Below are positions 45,308 to 54,592 of a stretch of DNA of 64,000 nucleotides, in pieces. The notes under the pieces were generated by a model, which ran no database searches, was not told the DNA's origin, and was given only the letters and a program-made list of their open reading frames with translations. Origin of the DNA: Sphingobium estronivorans (lineage in GTDB: Bacteria; Pseudomonadota; Alphaproteobacteria; Sphingomonadales; Sphingomonadaceae). A program made the translations under genes and the position numbers. Numbering within the stretch: the first letter of the stretch is position 1; each line of letters starts with the position of its first letter. The stretch spans positions 1-64,000 of the forward strand of contig NZ_LFCT01000026.1 of assembly GCF_008692605.1 (NCBI RefSeq). The letters run 5' to 3'.

Positions 45308-48300
45308 ATGCAGCTTCGTGCTATTCTGCTTGGCTCGGCGTGCTGGGGCACGGCTTTCTTGATCGCGACCGGAGCTGCCTGTGCGCAGACGAACGGGGCC
45401 GCCGCCTTCCCGGCTGCCGCAACGGCGCCGCAGGATAGCGACGCGACATCGGATAGGGCAGAGCCGGTCATTATCGTGACAGGTTCCCGCATTGCGCGAC
45501 CTACGCTGGATTCGCCGATTCCCGTAACGTCTCTGTCGACCGCAGATCTCACCCGGAGCGGCGGCACCGTCATCGGTGATGTGCTGAATGATCTGCCCTC
45601 GTTGCGGTCCTCCTACAGTCAGGCGAATTCCACCCAATATATCGGCACATCCGGCCTCAACCTGCTGGATCTGCGCGGCCTGGGTGTTACGCGCACGCTG
45701 GTGCTGGTGAACGGCCGCCGCCATGTCACATCGTCCGAAGGCGATTTTCTCGTCGATACGAACACCATTCCCACCGACCTCATAGACCGGGTCGACATCG
45801 TGACCGGCGGCAGTTCGGCGGTTTATGGTTCCGATGCCATGGCGGGCGTGGTCAATTTCGTGCTGAAGCGCGATTTCGAAGGCATTTCTCTTGACGGCAA
45901 GGCTGGCGTTTCCAGCTATGGCGACCGGGGAACCTATCGGTTGTCGGGCACCTTCGGCCGGAATTTCGCTGACGGACGGGGCAATGTTTCGCTGAGCCTG
46001 GAATATAACCGCGCGAATTTGCTGACCTATATCGACCGCCCAGCCTTGACCGGAGCTTTTTCCGGGCGGCGGCAATTCCAGCTGGTCGACAATCCGTCTC
46101 TGGACAATGACATTCCCGACAGAAGCTTCCTGACCGGAGTGCACAGCTTCGGTTATGACAATGGCGGCAATTTCATCGCCTATAATGGCAGCAGTCCGCT
46201 GTCCTGCGGCACAGGCGCGGCGGGGGCCTGCCGCGCAAATGGTTTTCCGCGCGTTTTCGGCTTCAACCCCAACGGGTCGCTTTATGAATATGCCTATGGC
46301 AATGATTTCCGCCCTGCCGGATCCGGGAATAATCAAAATGGCGACGGCGCGACCCTGAACGATCGCGGCACGCTCGATCCCTCGCTCAAGCGCTTCGTGG
46401 CGAACTTCCTGGCCCATTATGACGTTTCGGACGCATTTCGTCCCTTTATCGAAGCCAAATTCGTCCGCGTGAAGAGCTTCAACCAGGGCAGCCCGACATT
46501 CGGACAGGGCGGCGATCAGGGCACGGTCGCGTCGGAGGATGAGGACGGCAATCCGATCCGCGTGGCAGCGACGCCCGACACCTATCTCGGCTCGGGCGTT
46601 CCGATCTTCTTCGACAATGCCTTTTTGCAGCCGGGCGCAGCCGCCACCATCCGCTCGCTGCTGCCAGCAGGCGCGGAGTTCTTCCGGCTCAACCGCAACA
46701 ATAACGATCTTGGCACCCGCGACGAGTATGATCGCCGCGACACCTACCGCATCGTCGTGGGCGCCGAAGGCACATTCAACGACGACTGGCGCTATGATTT
46801 TTCCGTTAACTACGGGAAGTTCAAGAGCCGGTCTCTGTTCTTCAACAACCGTATCGAATCCCGTTTTCAGAATGCGGCCGACGCCGTATTCAATGCAGCG
46901 GGCAATATTGTCTGCCGCATTAATCAGGTGACCGTCACGGACCCGGCATGTGCGCCGCTCAACCTTTTTGGCGACGGCGCACCCAGCCAGGCGGCGCTCG
47001 ATTATATCAACACCACATCCCATCGCCGGGGCAGCGCCAGCCAGTTCGACATCAACGCCAATCTGGTGGGCGACAGTTCGCAATGGTTCGAATTGCCAGG
47101 CGGTCCCGTCGCCTTTGCGATTGGCGCCGAATATCGTCGGGAAAAGGCATTTTACGCCTATGACGACACGGTGAAGAGCGGCGATACCTTCCTGAACGCA
47201 ATTCCCGACTTCAATCCGCCATCCTTCGCCGTCAAGGAAGCCTATGGCGAACTGGACGTCCCCCTTTTGAAGAATATCCCCTTTGCAAAGGAGCTCAGCG
47301 TCAATGGTGCGGTGCGCGTTGCTGATTATAAGGGGGCCACGGGCACAGTCTGGGCCTATAATGGCGGGGCGATCTATGCTCCGGTTTCCGACATCAAGTT
47401 CCGTGTCAATTACTCCCGGTCGGTGCGGGCGCCGACTTTGAGCGATCTTTATTCCTCGCCGTCACAGAATTTCGATCTTCTGGACGATCCCTGCGACGTC
47501 AATTTCATTGACAAGGGCAAGTCGACCCGCGCAGCCAATTGTGCGGCCGCAGGCGTCCCTGCGGGCTTCGTCAACAGCGTGGCGCGCGCCGGAAGCACCG
47601 AGTTTCTGTCCGGCGGCAATCCCAATCTGACCGCTGAAAAGTCGCGCAGCTGGACTTATGGCTTCATCCTGCAACCGCGCATGATCCCGGATCTGTCGAT
47701 CACGGTCGACTATTACGACATCAAGATCAGCAAGGTCATCAGTTCTGTGGATGCGCAGACCATTCTCGACGCCTGCTATGATGGCGCAAGCCTGAACAAT
47801 CAGTTCTGCCAGCTCATCTATCCCCGTCAAGCCAATGGGCTGTTCGCCAGACCGGCCCTGCTGCAGAGTACAGTGAACTTCGCCGCTCTGGTGGCGAAGG
47901 GCATCGACATGGATGTGGCCTATAATCATCGTTTCGACCCGAATAACAGGATCGCGGTCCGCGTCGTCGGCACCTGGGTACGGACCCGCACGGACTATCC
48001 CTATCTCGACAATCCCAGCCAGCCTGAACGAGTGAAGGGCGAGCTGGGCGATCCGATCTGGAACGTCAATGCGTCCATCGACTATACGCACCGCAATCTC
48101 ACTTTGGGCTATCAAATCCGCTATATCGGCCGCCAGTCGATCACGGATTGGGAAGCCCAACACGATACTTACGGCGTGCCGGCCCTCGATCCCAATTATG
48201 CCGACACCGTCTATTATCCGCGCGTTTTCTACCATTCGGTCCGCGCGTCGTTGGATGTAGACAAGCGGTTCACCCTTTATGGCGGGGTCGATAATCTCAC

Positions 48301-48412
48301 CAATCGCAAACCGCCCTATGGACTGCTCGGTAATGGCAGCAATGGTGATGGCGACGCCATTTACGACAATATCGGCCGCTTCATGTATATGGGTGTATCC
48401 GTCAAACTTTGA
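45308..48412 (+). CDS. TonB-dependent receptor without STN domain
   Basis: 1034 residues. A signal peptide ends in ATGAACAQ. A TonB-box-like VIIVTGSRIARPTLDSPIPV leads into the plug (LVLVNGRRHV; VDIVTGGSSAVYGSDAMAGV), and a long 22-stranded barrel ends RFMYMGVSVKL. This length and the GSSAVYGSDAMAGVVN signature are common in the large sphingomonad receptor group that imports plant- or lipid-derived compounds. It probably feeds the neighbouring acyl-CoA degradation operon, though that is inferred from position. The AT-rich stretch at 45170-45230 probably contains its promoter. Confidence 0.92.
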   Translation: MQLRAILLGSACWGTAFLIATGAACAQTNGAAAFPAAATAPQDSDATSDRAEPVIIVTGSRIARPTLDSPIPVTSLSTADLTRSGGTVIGDVLNDLPSLRSSYSQANSTQYIGTSGLNLLDLRGLGVTRTLVLVNGRRHVTSSEGDFLVDTNTIPTDLIDRVDIVTGGSSAVYGSDAMAGVVNFVLKRDFEGISLDGKAGVSSYGDRGTYRLSGTFGRNFADGRGNVSLSLEYNRANLLTYIDRPALTGAFSGRRQFQLVDNPSLDNDIPDRSFLTGVHSFGYDNGGNFIAYNGSSPLSCGTGAAGACRANGFPRVFGFNPNGSLYEYAYGNDFRPAGSGNNQNGDGATLNDRGTLDPSLKRFVANFLAHYDVSDAFRPFIEAKFVRVKSFNQGSPTFGQGGDQGTVASEDEDGNPIRVAATPDTYLGSGVPIFFDNAFLQPGAAATIRSLLPAGAEFFRLNRNNNDLGTRDEYDRRDTYRIVVGAEGTFNDDWRYDFSVNYGKFKSRSLFFNNRIESRFQNAADAVFNAAGNIVCRINQVTVTDPACAPLNLFGDGAPSQAALDYINTTSHRRGSASQFDINANLVGDSSQWFELPGGPVAFAIGAEYRREKAFYAYDDTVKSGDTFLNAIPDFNPPSFAVKEAYGELDVPLLKNIPFAKELSVNGAVRVADYKGATGTVWAYNGGAIYAPVSDIKFRVNYSRSVRAPTLSDLYSSPSQNFDLLDDPCDVNFIDKGKSTRAANCAAAGVPAGFVNSVARAGSTEFLSGGNPNLTAEKSRSWTYGFILQPRMIPDLSITVDYYDIKISKVISSVDAQTILDACYDGASLNNQFCQLIYPRQANGLFARPALLQSTVNFAALVAKGIDMDVAYNHRFDPNNRIAVRVVGTWVRTRTDYPYLDNPSQPERVKGELGDPIWNVNASIDYTHRNLTLGYQIRYIGRQSITDWEAQHDTYGVPALDPNYADTVYYPRVFYHSVRASLDVDKRFTLYGGVDNLTNRKPPYGLLGNGSNGDGDAIYDNIGRFMYMGVSVKL

Positions 48413-48429
48413 TTGCGAAGTGGGAATTG

Positions 48430-48457
48430 GAAAGGGTGGATGGATATCTGCCCTTTC
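48430..48457 (+). terminator. Possible terminator after the TonB-dependent receptor
   Basis: GAAAGGG (48430-48436) and CCCTTTC (48451-48457) pair perfectly around 14 bases, shortly after the receptor stop, followed by TTGAC. The T tract is poor, so this is tentative. Confidence 0.35.
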
Positions 48458-48543
48458 TTGACATCATTTAAAGGTCAGTACGCATCGATCTGGATAGCCT
48501 TACTTCGATGTCGGACGTATTTATTGAATTCTTTTTCCATATT

Positions 48544-49578
48544 TCATGCTGCGGGGATCACTGTCCCGCTTTCGGGGGTCGCGGGCTCATTTGAGTCCGT
48601 CACCGCCTGAAGGCCGGGAAAGGCCGGTCCTGCAAACAGAAAAAGCCATGTCACGAGCACAAAAGGTAGCGTCAGTGCCGGGATGCCAAGTGGCTCCAGC
48701 GCAGCGGAAACAGCCGCAAACACAAACACCGTGGCGATCGTCGCGATCAGCGTACAGATGACCATCCTCTTGCCGGGAACGAAGAACACGCCGCCCATCG
48801 CGATGGCGGTGAGCGCGCTGTTGAAGCCGAACGCGCCGGAGTGGATCGCCGGTTCGGCGGCGCCCATCGCCCATGCGACAAGGATTCCGGCCAAGGAGCC
48901 CGCCAGCGCCATGGTGCCGGCTATCCTTGAACTGATGATGAGGCCGGCCGCAAAGAGAATGCCGGTTATGATATTCCCCTGGAAAAAGATTTGGGCAATC
49001 CCATTGAAAAGCCCCTCCGCGATTGTCGATGCCGTCACCGTGCCTTCGACCGTCACAGCCTTCGGCAGGCCGGCAGTCGGCAGAAGATGCGTCGATGGGA
49101 GCCGGCCGAAACGCGCGGTCGCCAGGAAGAAGCAAAAGGCGGTGAAGACGAATGGGGCGGTCAGCGCGGGCACTTTCCAGACGCCCATAAGGGCGAGAAA
49201 GGCGGCCATGACGATCGTCGAGCAAGCAGCGGCGAAGACGACGCATCCCCAGGTGAGGAGAGTCGGTTGCAGGAAATAGAGCAGGGCGATGGCGACGAGT
49301 CCGCCGTTGAAGCCGAACAGCCCCTCCCGCACAAGCGCACGATCGGCGCCGAGCAATATGGCGGTGCCCGTGCTGACCCCGGTGCCGAGCAGAACCGCCA
49401 TCGCGAATAGCGGCGAATTATAGGAAATCCCGATCAGGAAGAGCAGTCCGGCAAAGCTGTTATTCTGCAACATCACCTGCCCGATGCCGCGCAGCACGCA
49501 GTCGAGAAAGTTCAGCGCAAGGGAGGATGCCGCCGTGCCGTCGACGACGAGGCCGGTTGAAGAAAAACGTACCGCCAT
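48544..49578 (-). CDS. Urea transporter family (UT) membrane protein
   Basis: 344 residues, highly hydrophobic with about ten segments. The internal two-fold repeat of urea transporters is visible: LRGIGQVMLQNNSFAGLLFL in the first half against FNGIAQIFFQGNIITGILFA in the second, and paired FGFNGGLVAIAL and FGFNSALTAIAM. APFVFTAF and LPFVLVTW also pair. The family passes urea or related small amides down their gradient through the inner membrane. No urease or amidohydrolase genes lie beside it. The promoter region carries two perfect palindromes. Confidence 0.85.
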   Translation of the reverse strand: MAVRFSSTGLVVDGTAASSLALNFLDCVLRGIGQVMLQNNSFAGLLFLIGISYNSPLFAMAVLLGTGVSTGTAILLGADRALVREGLFGFNGGLVAIALLYFLQPTLLTWGCVVFAAACSTIVMAAFLALMGVWKVPALTAPFVFTAFCFFLATARFGRLPSTHLLPTAGLPKAVTVEGTVTASTIAEGLFNGIAQIFFQGNIITGILFAAGLIISSRIAGTMALAGSLAGILVAWAMGAAEPAIHSGAFGFNSALTAIAMGGVFFVPGKRMVICTLIATIATVFVFAAVSAALEPLGIPALTLPFVLVTWLFLFAGPAFPGLQAVTDSNEPATPESGTVIPAA

Positions 49579-49614
49579 CGTCGTAAAGCTCCCTCTGAGG
49601 CGGGATATGGCCCG

Positions 49615-49634
49615 CTCTTTTTCCCATAAAAGAG
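49615..49634. promoter_or_regulatory. Palindrome upstream of the urea-transporter-like gene
   Basis: CTCTTTT (49615-49621) and AAAAGAG (49628-49634) are perfect complements around TCCCAT, 37 bases before the transporter start. It is a good candidate for a repressor site or part of a promoter. Confidence 0.4.
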
Positions 49635-49661
49635 GGATATCGCCATCTCAGTCAAGGGGGT

Positions 49662-49680
49662 GATCCGGTGACGCCGGATC
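49662..49680. promoter_or_regulatory. Second palindrome in the same divergent region
   Basis: GATCCGG (49662-49668), spacer TGACG, CCGGATC (49674-49680) is a perfect inverted repeat. It lies between the urea-transporter-like gene and the quinone-oxidoreductase-like gene. The remaining bases of 49579-49883 show no gene. Confidence 0.4.
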
Positions 49681-49883
49681 GGACGATCGAAGCCAAAGGA
49701 CGGCTTCGTCAATTGCTCTCGGCCCGCGCCTTTGGCCGATGATCGCGATATTACCGATGCCGCCCCCGGCAGAGGAAATCGCGCGCAGGATAGAATGGCG
49801 ATCGGTCCTCATACAAATGGATGAAGCCACGCTTGCAGGGCGCTGGCACCATCTTCACAAAAGCGGGGAGGGAGATCAGCATC

Positions 49884-50867
49884 GTGCGGGCGATTGCCAT
49901 GGACCGGATCGGGGGACCTGAAGTCCTCTATCCTGCGACGCTCGACCGGCCTCGGCCGGGACCTGGCGAAGTCGTGGTCCAGGTCGCCTATGCCGGGGTC
50001 AATCCGGCTGACTGGAAAGCGCGCGAGGGTTCGCTGGCCCGCTATTTCGACTATCATTATCCCTTCGTGCCCGGTTTCGACGCGGCTGGATGGGTGGCCG
50101 CGGTCGGCCGGGATGTGGCGGGCCTTGCTGTCGGCGACCGGGTGGTCGCGATCAGCAACTTCGGTCGAGGCGAGCGTGGCAGCTATGCGGAATTCGTGGT
50201 GAGCAGCGCGGAACTGACCGTGCGCTTGCCCGCGCATGTCGGTCTGGCAGAGGCAGCGGCTTTGCCCACGGCGGGGACAGCCGCATGGCAGGCCTTGTTC
50301 AATGTCGGGCGATTGCAGCGCGGTATGTCCGTGCTCGTCAACGGTGGTGCAGGCGGCGTCGGCGGTTTTGCCATCCAGTTGGCGGTGGCGGCCGGCGCAC
50401 GGGTCGCGGCGACGTGCAGTCGCGGCAATCGGGATTATGTTCTGTCATTGGGTGCGGATGTCGCCATCGACTATAGCGGTGGTCCAGTGCGGGAAAAGCT
50501 GTTGGCGTGGCGGCTCGATGGGGTCGACCTGCTGGTCGATACGGTTGGCGGGGACAGTCTGCCGAACGCTTCCGATCTGGTAAGGGCGGGAGGTGTGTGG
50601 GCGGCAATTGGCAATTCGCTGTCCGCGAACGGAGCGCGGTCGGAACACCCCGCGCCGGACCGGAGAATAACGCATCAGATCGTGTTCTCGACCTTCGATA
50701 CCCAGCCGCCTCAACTTAGAGGCCTTGTCGACGCTCTTGCCAAGGGGACGCTGAAGGCGCCGGCAATGGACATCGTCCCTCTCGAAGAGGCCGCGAAAGC
50801 GCAGCAGCGCCTCGCAACCGGCCACGGTCGGGGAAAAATCCTCCTGCATGTCGCCGATGAACGATGA
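49884..50867 (+). CDS. Zinc-independent alcohol dehydrogenase/quinone oxidoreductase family
   Basis: 327 residues of the medium-chain dehydrogenase superfamily. The N-terminal domain shows YAGVNPADWKAREG and FVPGFDAAGWVAAVG. The Rossmann domain shows VLVNGGAGGVGGFAIQLAV, and the end reads GRGKILLHV. No Cys/His zinc ligands are present, so it belongs to the quinone-reductase/enoyl-reductase branch and uses NADPH to reduce a double bond or quinone. The GTG at 49884 follows GGGAGGGAG. The BKACE-type gene starts 13 bases after its stop, so the two are probably co-transcribed. Confidence 0.86.
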   Translation: MRAIAMDRIGGPEVLYPATLDRPRPGPGEVVVQVAYAGVNPADWKAREGSLARYFDYHYPFVPGFDAAGWVAAVGRDVAGLAVGDRVVAISNFGRGERGSYAEFVVSSAELTVRLPAHVGLAEAAALPTAGTAAWQALFNVGRLQRGMSVLVNGGAGGVGGFAIQLAVAAGARVAATCSRGNRDYVLSLGADVAIDYSGGPVREKLLAWRLDGVDLLVDTVGGDSLPNASDLVRAGGVWAAIGNSLSANGARSEHPAPDRRITHQIVFSTFDTQPPQLRGLVDALAKGTLKAPAMDIVPLEEAAKAQQRLATGHGRGKILLHVADER

Positions 50868-50880
50868 AAGGCAAGCCGAT

Positions 50881-51867
50881 ATGACGCTGGCAGAACAAGG
50901 CAAGGTGATGGTGCGCATCGCCGTCAATGAATATCAGAAAAAGGAGACCAATACGGCGGTGCCCTATACGGCCGAGGAAATCGCCGAGGATGCCATCCGT
51001 TGCGGCAAGGCGGGCGGCACAATCGTTCATTTCCATTCCCGGACGGCCGACGGACGACAGGCGCTGGACAACGACCGCAATGGGGCGAGCCTCTATCGCG
51101 CGGCGATCGACCTGACCGCTCGCCAAAGCGATATCGTCATGGAGCCGACCAATCTTCCTTATGGCATCGTGAATCCGTCTTCGACCGAAGATCTTCCGCA
51201 CATCTGGTCGCTGGATGAACAGCCGCCCGAGCATGGCGGCCTGGAAACGGTCAATATCGACGCATTTCGTTTCGAGCATTTGAAGTCCGGTTATGATGTG
51301 CACCGAAACCGTCTGGTCACCATTGACGAAAAGCAGTCCCTGCGGCCGGATGTTCCCTTTCGTCTGCCAGCTTGCGTTCAGGAAGTTCTCAACCGGGGGT
51401 ACACACCGTTTTTCGGCGTCTTCAATCTGTCCGACCTGCGCCTTCTCGGCAGTTATGGGCAGGAGGGATTGATACCGACCCCTGTCCTGGTTTCCATCAA
51501 CTTCTTCTGCGATCTGATGTGGGGGCCGACGCCATCAGTGGAGGCGCTGGACGCCTATCTCTGGCAATGGCGGCGGATGGAGGTGGATTCCGAAATCAAC
51601 CTGTTCGTCACCGGATTGCCCGACATGAAGAGCTATGAATATTTTCAGGAAGCCACATTGGACAGGGGGATCGGCATGCGTGTCGGTCTGGGCGATCACG
51701 CTTCCATTTTCCCGGGCGGGAATGCGCAGATGGTGGATCATTATGTCGATCTGCTCATCCGTCGCGGTTTCCGGCCGGCCACGCCCAACGACCTGCGCGA
51801 CCGCGTCGGAATGGCATCGGAAGGCCGCCGCGCCGGTCGCGCGAACGGTTGCGCCGCTTCATCCTGA
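50881..51867 (+). CDS. Beta-keto acid cleavage enzyme (BKACE, DUF849)
   Basis: 328 residues. The family pattern is clear: VMVRIAVNEYQKKETNTAVP, IAEDAIRCGKAGGTIVHFHS with the two zinc-binding His, MEPTNLPYGI, and a late GLGDHASIFPGGNAQMVDHY. BKACE enzymes condense acetyl-CoA with a beta-keto acid to give acetoacetate and a new acyl-CoA; members differ in substrate (3-oxo acids from carnitine, lysine and others). The ATG at 50881 is my choice; 50857 is an alternative inside the end of the previous gene. The substrate is open, and the neighbours (reductase, LysR regulator, hydroxylase) do not match a pathway I know. Confidence 0.88.
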   Translation: MTLAEQGKVMVRIAVNEYQKKETNTAVPYTAEEIAEDAIRCGKAGGTIVHFHSRTADGRQALDNDRNGASLYRAAIDLTARQSDIVMEPTNLPYGIVNPSSTEDLPHIWSLDEQPPEHGGLETVNIDAFRFEHLKSGYDVHRNRLVTIDEKQSLRPDVPFRLPACVQEVLNRGYTPFFGVFNLSDLRLLGSYGQEGLIPTPVLVSINFFCDLMWGPTPSVEALDAYLWQWRRMEVDSEINLFVTGLPDMKSYEYFQEATLDRGIGMRVGLGDHASIFPGGNAQMVDHYVDLLIRRGFRPATPNDLRDRVGMASEGRRAGRANGCAASS

Positions 51868-51886
51868 GAGGTGGCCTTGCGCTCGG

Positions 51887-52798
51887 TTAAACGGTGGTGG
51901 TGGAAACGAAACGGTCGTCTCTGGGATCGGTCATGGACCGGATGTGTTGCAACAGCATCGTCACGGCGGGCGAGAATTCCCGGCCGCGACGGGACACCGC
52001 GACGATATCGATTTCCTTCGCAGGTCCCTCCACCACGTTGAGCGCGACCACCCCGGTCTGGAGAGGCAGCATCGCACTGGAAGCAAGGCACACGGCATCG
52101 CAGTGCGCAACGGTGGACAGCAAGACCTGATAATCGTCGCATGCAATGGCGATAGGCATATCCAGCATCGTATCCGCTGCACTTTCCCGAGGGGTGCTGA
52201 AGTCAGAATGAACGCCAGCTATCGGATAATCCGACAGCATGTCCCACGTCACCGCCTTTCGGCGCGCCAAAGGATGCCCAACTCTGGCCAGCCATGTCAG
52301 CGGAATGCGGCAAAGCTTGGTCATCGCGAGAAGGCCGTCGCGCGGAAGGCGCGATTTCGCACATATGAAAAATTCGATATGATCGCCGCGCAATTGTTCG
52401 AGCAGCGCTGCCATTGAGCCGAGCGACACGCCCATGGTCAGGTCGGGTTGTTCCTTTGAAACGCGGCTCAGCAGAGGCGACAGAAACAAGGCGGCCGGGA
52501 GCGGCGCCACGCCGAAGCGAAGATGGCCCAGCCGCCCTTTCGCAAATGCGCGCAAATTGTGCTGAACCATTGCCATGCGCCGCAAGATGCCCTCCGCGTC
52601 GTAGAGCAGCAATGCTCCCGCCGGGCTGGGGACGCATCCGTTGCGGTGGCGTACGATCAGCTTCTGCCCGATCTCTTCCTCCAGCCCGCGGATGCTCCGA
52701 CTGAGCGCAGGTTGGGTGATATTCAACTCTTCCGCCGCAGCAATGAAGCTGCCGCGTCGCGCGAGTGTGACGAAATGACGAAGGGTGCGGATCTCCAT
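51887..52798 (-). CDS. LysR family transcriptional regulator
   Basis: 303 residues. The N-terminal helix-turn-helix reads TLRHFVTLARRGSFIAAAEE, LNITQPALSRSIRGLEEEIG, and a periplasmic-binding-like effector domain follows (LGHLRFGVAPLPAALFLSPL). It converges with the BKACE gene by 19 bases and is divergent from the hydroxylase gene, with an imperfect palindrome between the starts. The usual LysR logic would make the hydroxylase gene its target, with an unknown small ligand as effector. Confidence 0.9.
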   Translation of the reverse strand: MEIRTLRHFVTLARRGSFIAAAEELNITQPALSRSIRGLEEEIGQKLIVRHRNGCVPSPAGALLLYDAEGILRRMAMVQHNLRAFAKGRLGHLRFGVAPLPAALFLSPLLSRVSKEQPDLTMGVSLGSMAALLEQLRGDHIEFFICAKSRLPRDGLLAMTKLCRIPLTWLARVGHPLARRKAVTWDMLSDYPIAGVHSDFSTPRESAADTMLDMPIAIACDDYQVLLSTVAHCDAVCLASSAMLPLQTGVVALNVVEGPAKEIDIVAVSRRGREFSPAVTMLLQHIRSMTDPRDDRFVSTTTV

Positions 52799-52821
52799 AT
52801 ATTACTTATAATCATGAATAT
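52799..52821. promoter_or_regulatory. Possible LysR-type site
   Basis: ATATT (52799-52803) and AATAT (52817-52821) are complementary ends of an imperfect 23-base palindrome. It abuts the LysR start and lies upstream of the hydroxylase gene. The position suits LysR autoregulation, but the match to the T-N11-A rule is weak. Confidence 0.35.
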
Positions 52822-52897
52822 CACCCTTTCAATGCATTGGACATGCGTCCCCGGCTCGGGTGAAGAAGTGCCGAACGACCGCTGAGGGAGGGTGCCC

Positions 52898-53704
52898 ATG
52901 AATCAGATATTTCTCTTCGCCGCCTGCCTGTTTGGGGTCTTGCTCGGCGCTGAGCTGCTATTGGGTCGTCACAAGGGCATTTATTCAGCCACCGACTGGA
53001 AAGTGAACATTTCCTCCTTCCTTATCGGTTTGGGCATGATGCGCCCGCTTACGTCGGTGGTCGTCGCCGTCGTGATCGCGTTTCTGTTCCCCACCTCGCG
53101 CGGCGCGCTGTCGGATTGGCCGCTGATCCCCGCCTTTATTGGGATATCGTTGATCGCGGAATTCGCCTTTTATTGGGTCCACCGGTTTTCGCACGAAGGG
53201 GCCGGCAAATATCCACGCCTTTCCGGACTCTGGAAATTTCACCGGACCCATCACTCCGGCAAATATATGAACGTGCTGACCAATTTCCGGCAGAATCTTG
53301 GCTGGCTGTGCATCCAGCCGGAAGCGTGGATTTTCGGCCTTTCGATCTATTTGGGCCTCGGTGCGGCCGCCGGGCTGGCAGGCGGGGTCCGTCTGGTCTG
53401 GAATGTGGTCACCCATTGCAATTTCAGATGGGATGACCCCATCCGCCGCCATCGTATCGCGGGTCCCGTTTTGCGCGGTCTGGAGCATGTGTTCGTTACG
53501 CCGGGGCTTCATCACACGCATCACGGCTGGGGCCGTGATGGCGCGAACTACCGCAACTATGGCACCGTATTCTCGATATTCGACACCATGTTCGGTACAT
53601 TGCTTATCCCGCAAGGCCGTCCCGCACGCTATGGCTTGCCGGGACCGCAAGCACATTGGCTGGAAGAAATCTTCTATCCGTTGATCCGCAAGAAAACCCG
53701 TTGA
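52898..53704 (+). CDS. Sterol desaturase/fatty acid hydroxylase family membrane protein
   Basis: 268 residues with about five hydrophobic segments. The eight-His di-iron signature is seen in three blocks: HRFSHEG, HRTHHSG and HHTHHGWG, plus an early-middle THCNF. Such enzymes hydroxylate or desaturate a lipid-like substrate in the inner membrane with oxygen and an electron donor. I chose the ATG at 52898 with GGGAGGG five bases before it; a GTG at 52892 is possible. It is divergent from a LysR gene and convergent with the IclR gene. Confidence 0.86.
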   Translation: MNQIFLFAACLFGVLLGAELLLGRHKGIYSATDWKVNISSFLIGLGMMRPLTSVVVAVVIAFLFPTSRGALSDWPLIPAFIGISLIAEFAFYWVHRFSHEGAGKYPRLSGLWKFHRTHHSGKYMNVLTNFRQNLGWLCIQPEAWIFGLSIYLGLGAAAGLAGGVRLVWNVVTHCNFRWDDPIRRHRIAGPVLRGLEHVFVTPGLHHTHHGWGRDGANYRNYGTVFSIFDTMFGTLLIPQGRPARYGLPGPQAHWLEEIFYPLIRKKTR

Positions 53705-53722
53705 ACGGGAAAAGCGCTTCCG

Positions 53723-53742
53723 CTCCGGCAGGGAAGCCGGAG
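53723..53742. terminator. Hairpin between convergent hydroxylase and IclR genes
   Basis: CTCCGGC (53723-53729) and GCCGGAG (53736-53742) pair perfectly around AGGGAA. It lies between two convergent genes and could terminate from both sides. There is no long T tract. Confidence 0.5.
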
Positions 53743-53779
53743 GCCCCGGCGCGATAGCCTCCAATGAAGGGCGATCGTG

Positions 53780-54571
53780 CTATTTGCCCATCGCGGTCCG
53801 GAAACCGGTCTGGTGGCCGAGATTGGCCGACACCCGCTCCGCCGCCGCGATAACCGCCCGCGCGATGGCCGGATCGGCTTCACGGGGCAGATTCTGCATC
53901 AGGCCGATGACCGCGATGGTGCCGATGCAATCGTCGCGGTCGTCGAAGATCGGCGCGGCGACGGCGTTCAGCCCCAAAGCCAGTTCTTCCGGCGCATCGG
54001 CCCAGCCCTGTGCCCGCGCCAGGGCGATTTTGGGTTCCAGCGCCTCCCAGTCGGTCGGGGTGTGGGGCGTGGTCTGTTCCCACTGCTGCTTGCGGGCGAA
54101 GGCGTTCAGCCCGCTCTTGCCGAACGCAAGCGCGATCCGTCCCTGCGCGCTGCTGTGCAGCGCCAGTTCACTGCCGGGCCGCACGCCGATCTGGAACGGC
54201 GTCTTGGCCGCCAGCATCGACAGCACGATGACGCTGCGCGCGCGCAGCGTGGATACCGCCACCGACAGGCCGGTCTGGTCGCGCAGCCAGATGGCGGCAT
54301 CCTCCGACGCGCTGCGCAGGTCGATCCGCCCGGCCGCGAGCTGGGCGAGCAGTTGGCACTGCACGCCCAGCCGATAGCGCGACGTGCGCGAATCCTGCGC
54401 CAGATAGTTGCGTTCGACCAAAGTCTGCAAATGGCGGAATACCGTCGCCTTCGTCAGCCCCATGCTGGTGGCAAGGTCGGTGACGCCGATATCCTCGCCC
54501 GCATTGGCCACCGCTTCGATGACGTCCAGCGCCAGGTTGAGGGACTTAACGCCCGATCGATCTTCCGCCAT
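53780..54571 (-). CDS. IclR family transcriptional regulator
   Basis: 263 residues. A winged helix at the N-terminus (SLNLALDVIEAVANAGEDIG, VTDLATSMGLTKATVFRHLQ) is followed by the GAF-like effector domain with RSVIVLSMLAAKTPFQIGVR and GLNAVAAPIFDDRDDCIGTI. It is the last gene of the leftward cupin-hydrolase-IclR operon, 21 bases after the DUF6282 gene. It probably regulates both arms of the divergent locus from the 56467-56686 promoter region, using a substrate or product as ligand. Confidence 0.9.
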   Translation of the reverse strand: MAEDRSGVKSLNLALDVIEAVANAGEDIGVTDLATSMGLTKATVFRHLQTLVERNYLAQDSRTSRYRLGVQCQLLAQLAAGRIDLRSASEDAAIWLRDQTGLSVAVSTLRARSVIVLSMLAAKTPFQIGVRPGSELALHSSAQGRIALAFGKSGLNAFARKQQWEQTTPHTPTDWEALEPKIALARAQGWADAPEELALGLNAVAAPIFDDRDDCIGTIAVIGLMQNLPREADPAIARAVIAAAERVSANLGHQTGFRTAMGK

Positions 54572-54592
54572 ATGCCTGTAATCCGCTCCCCT

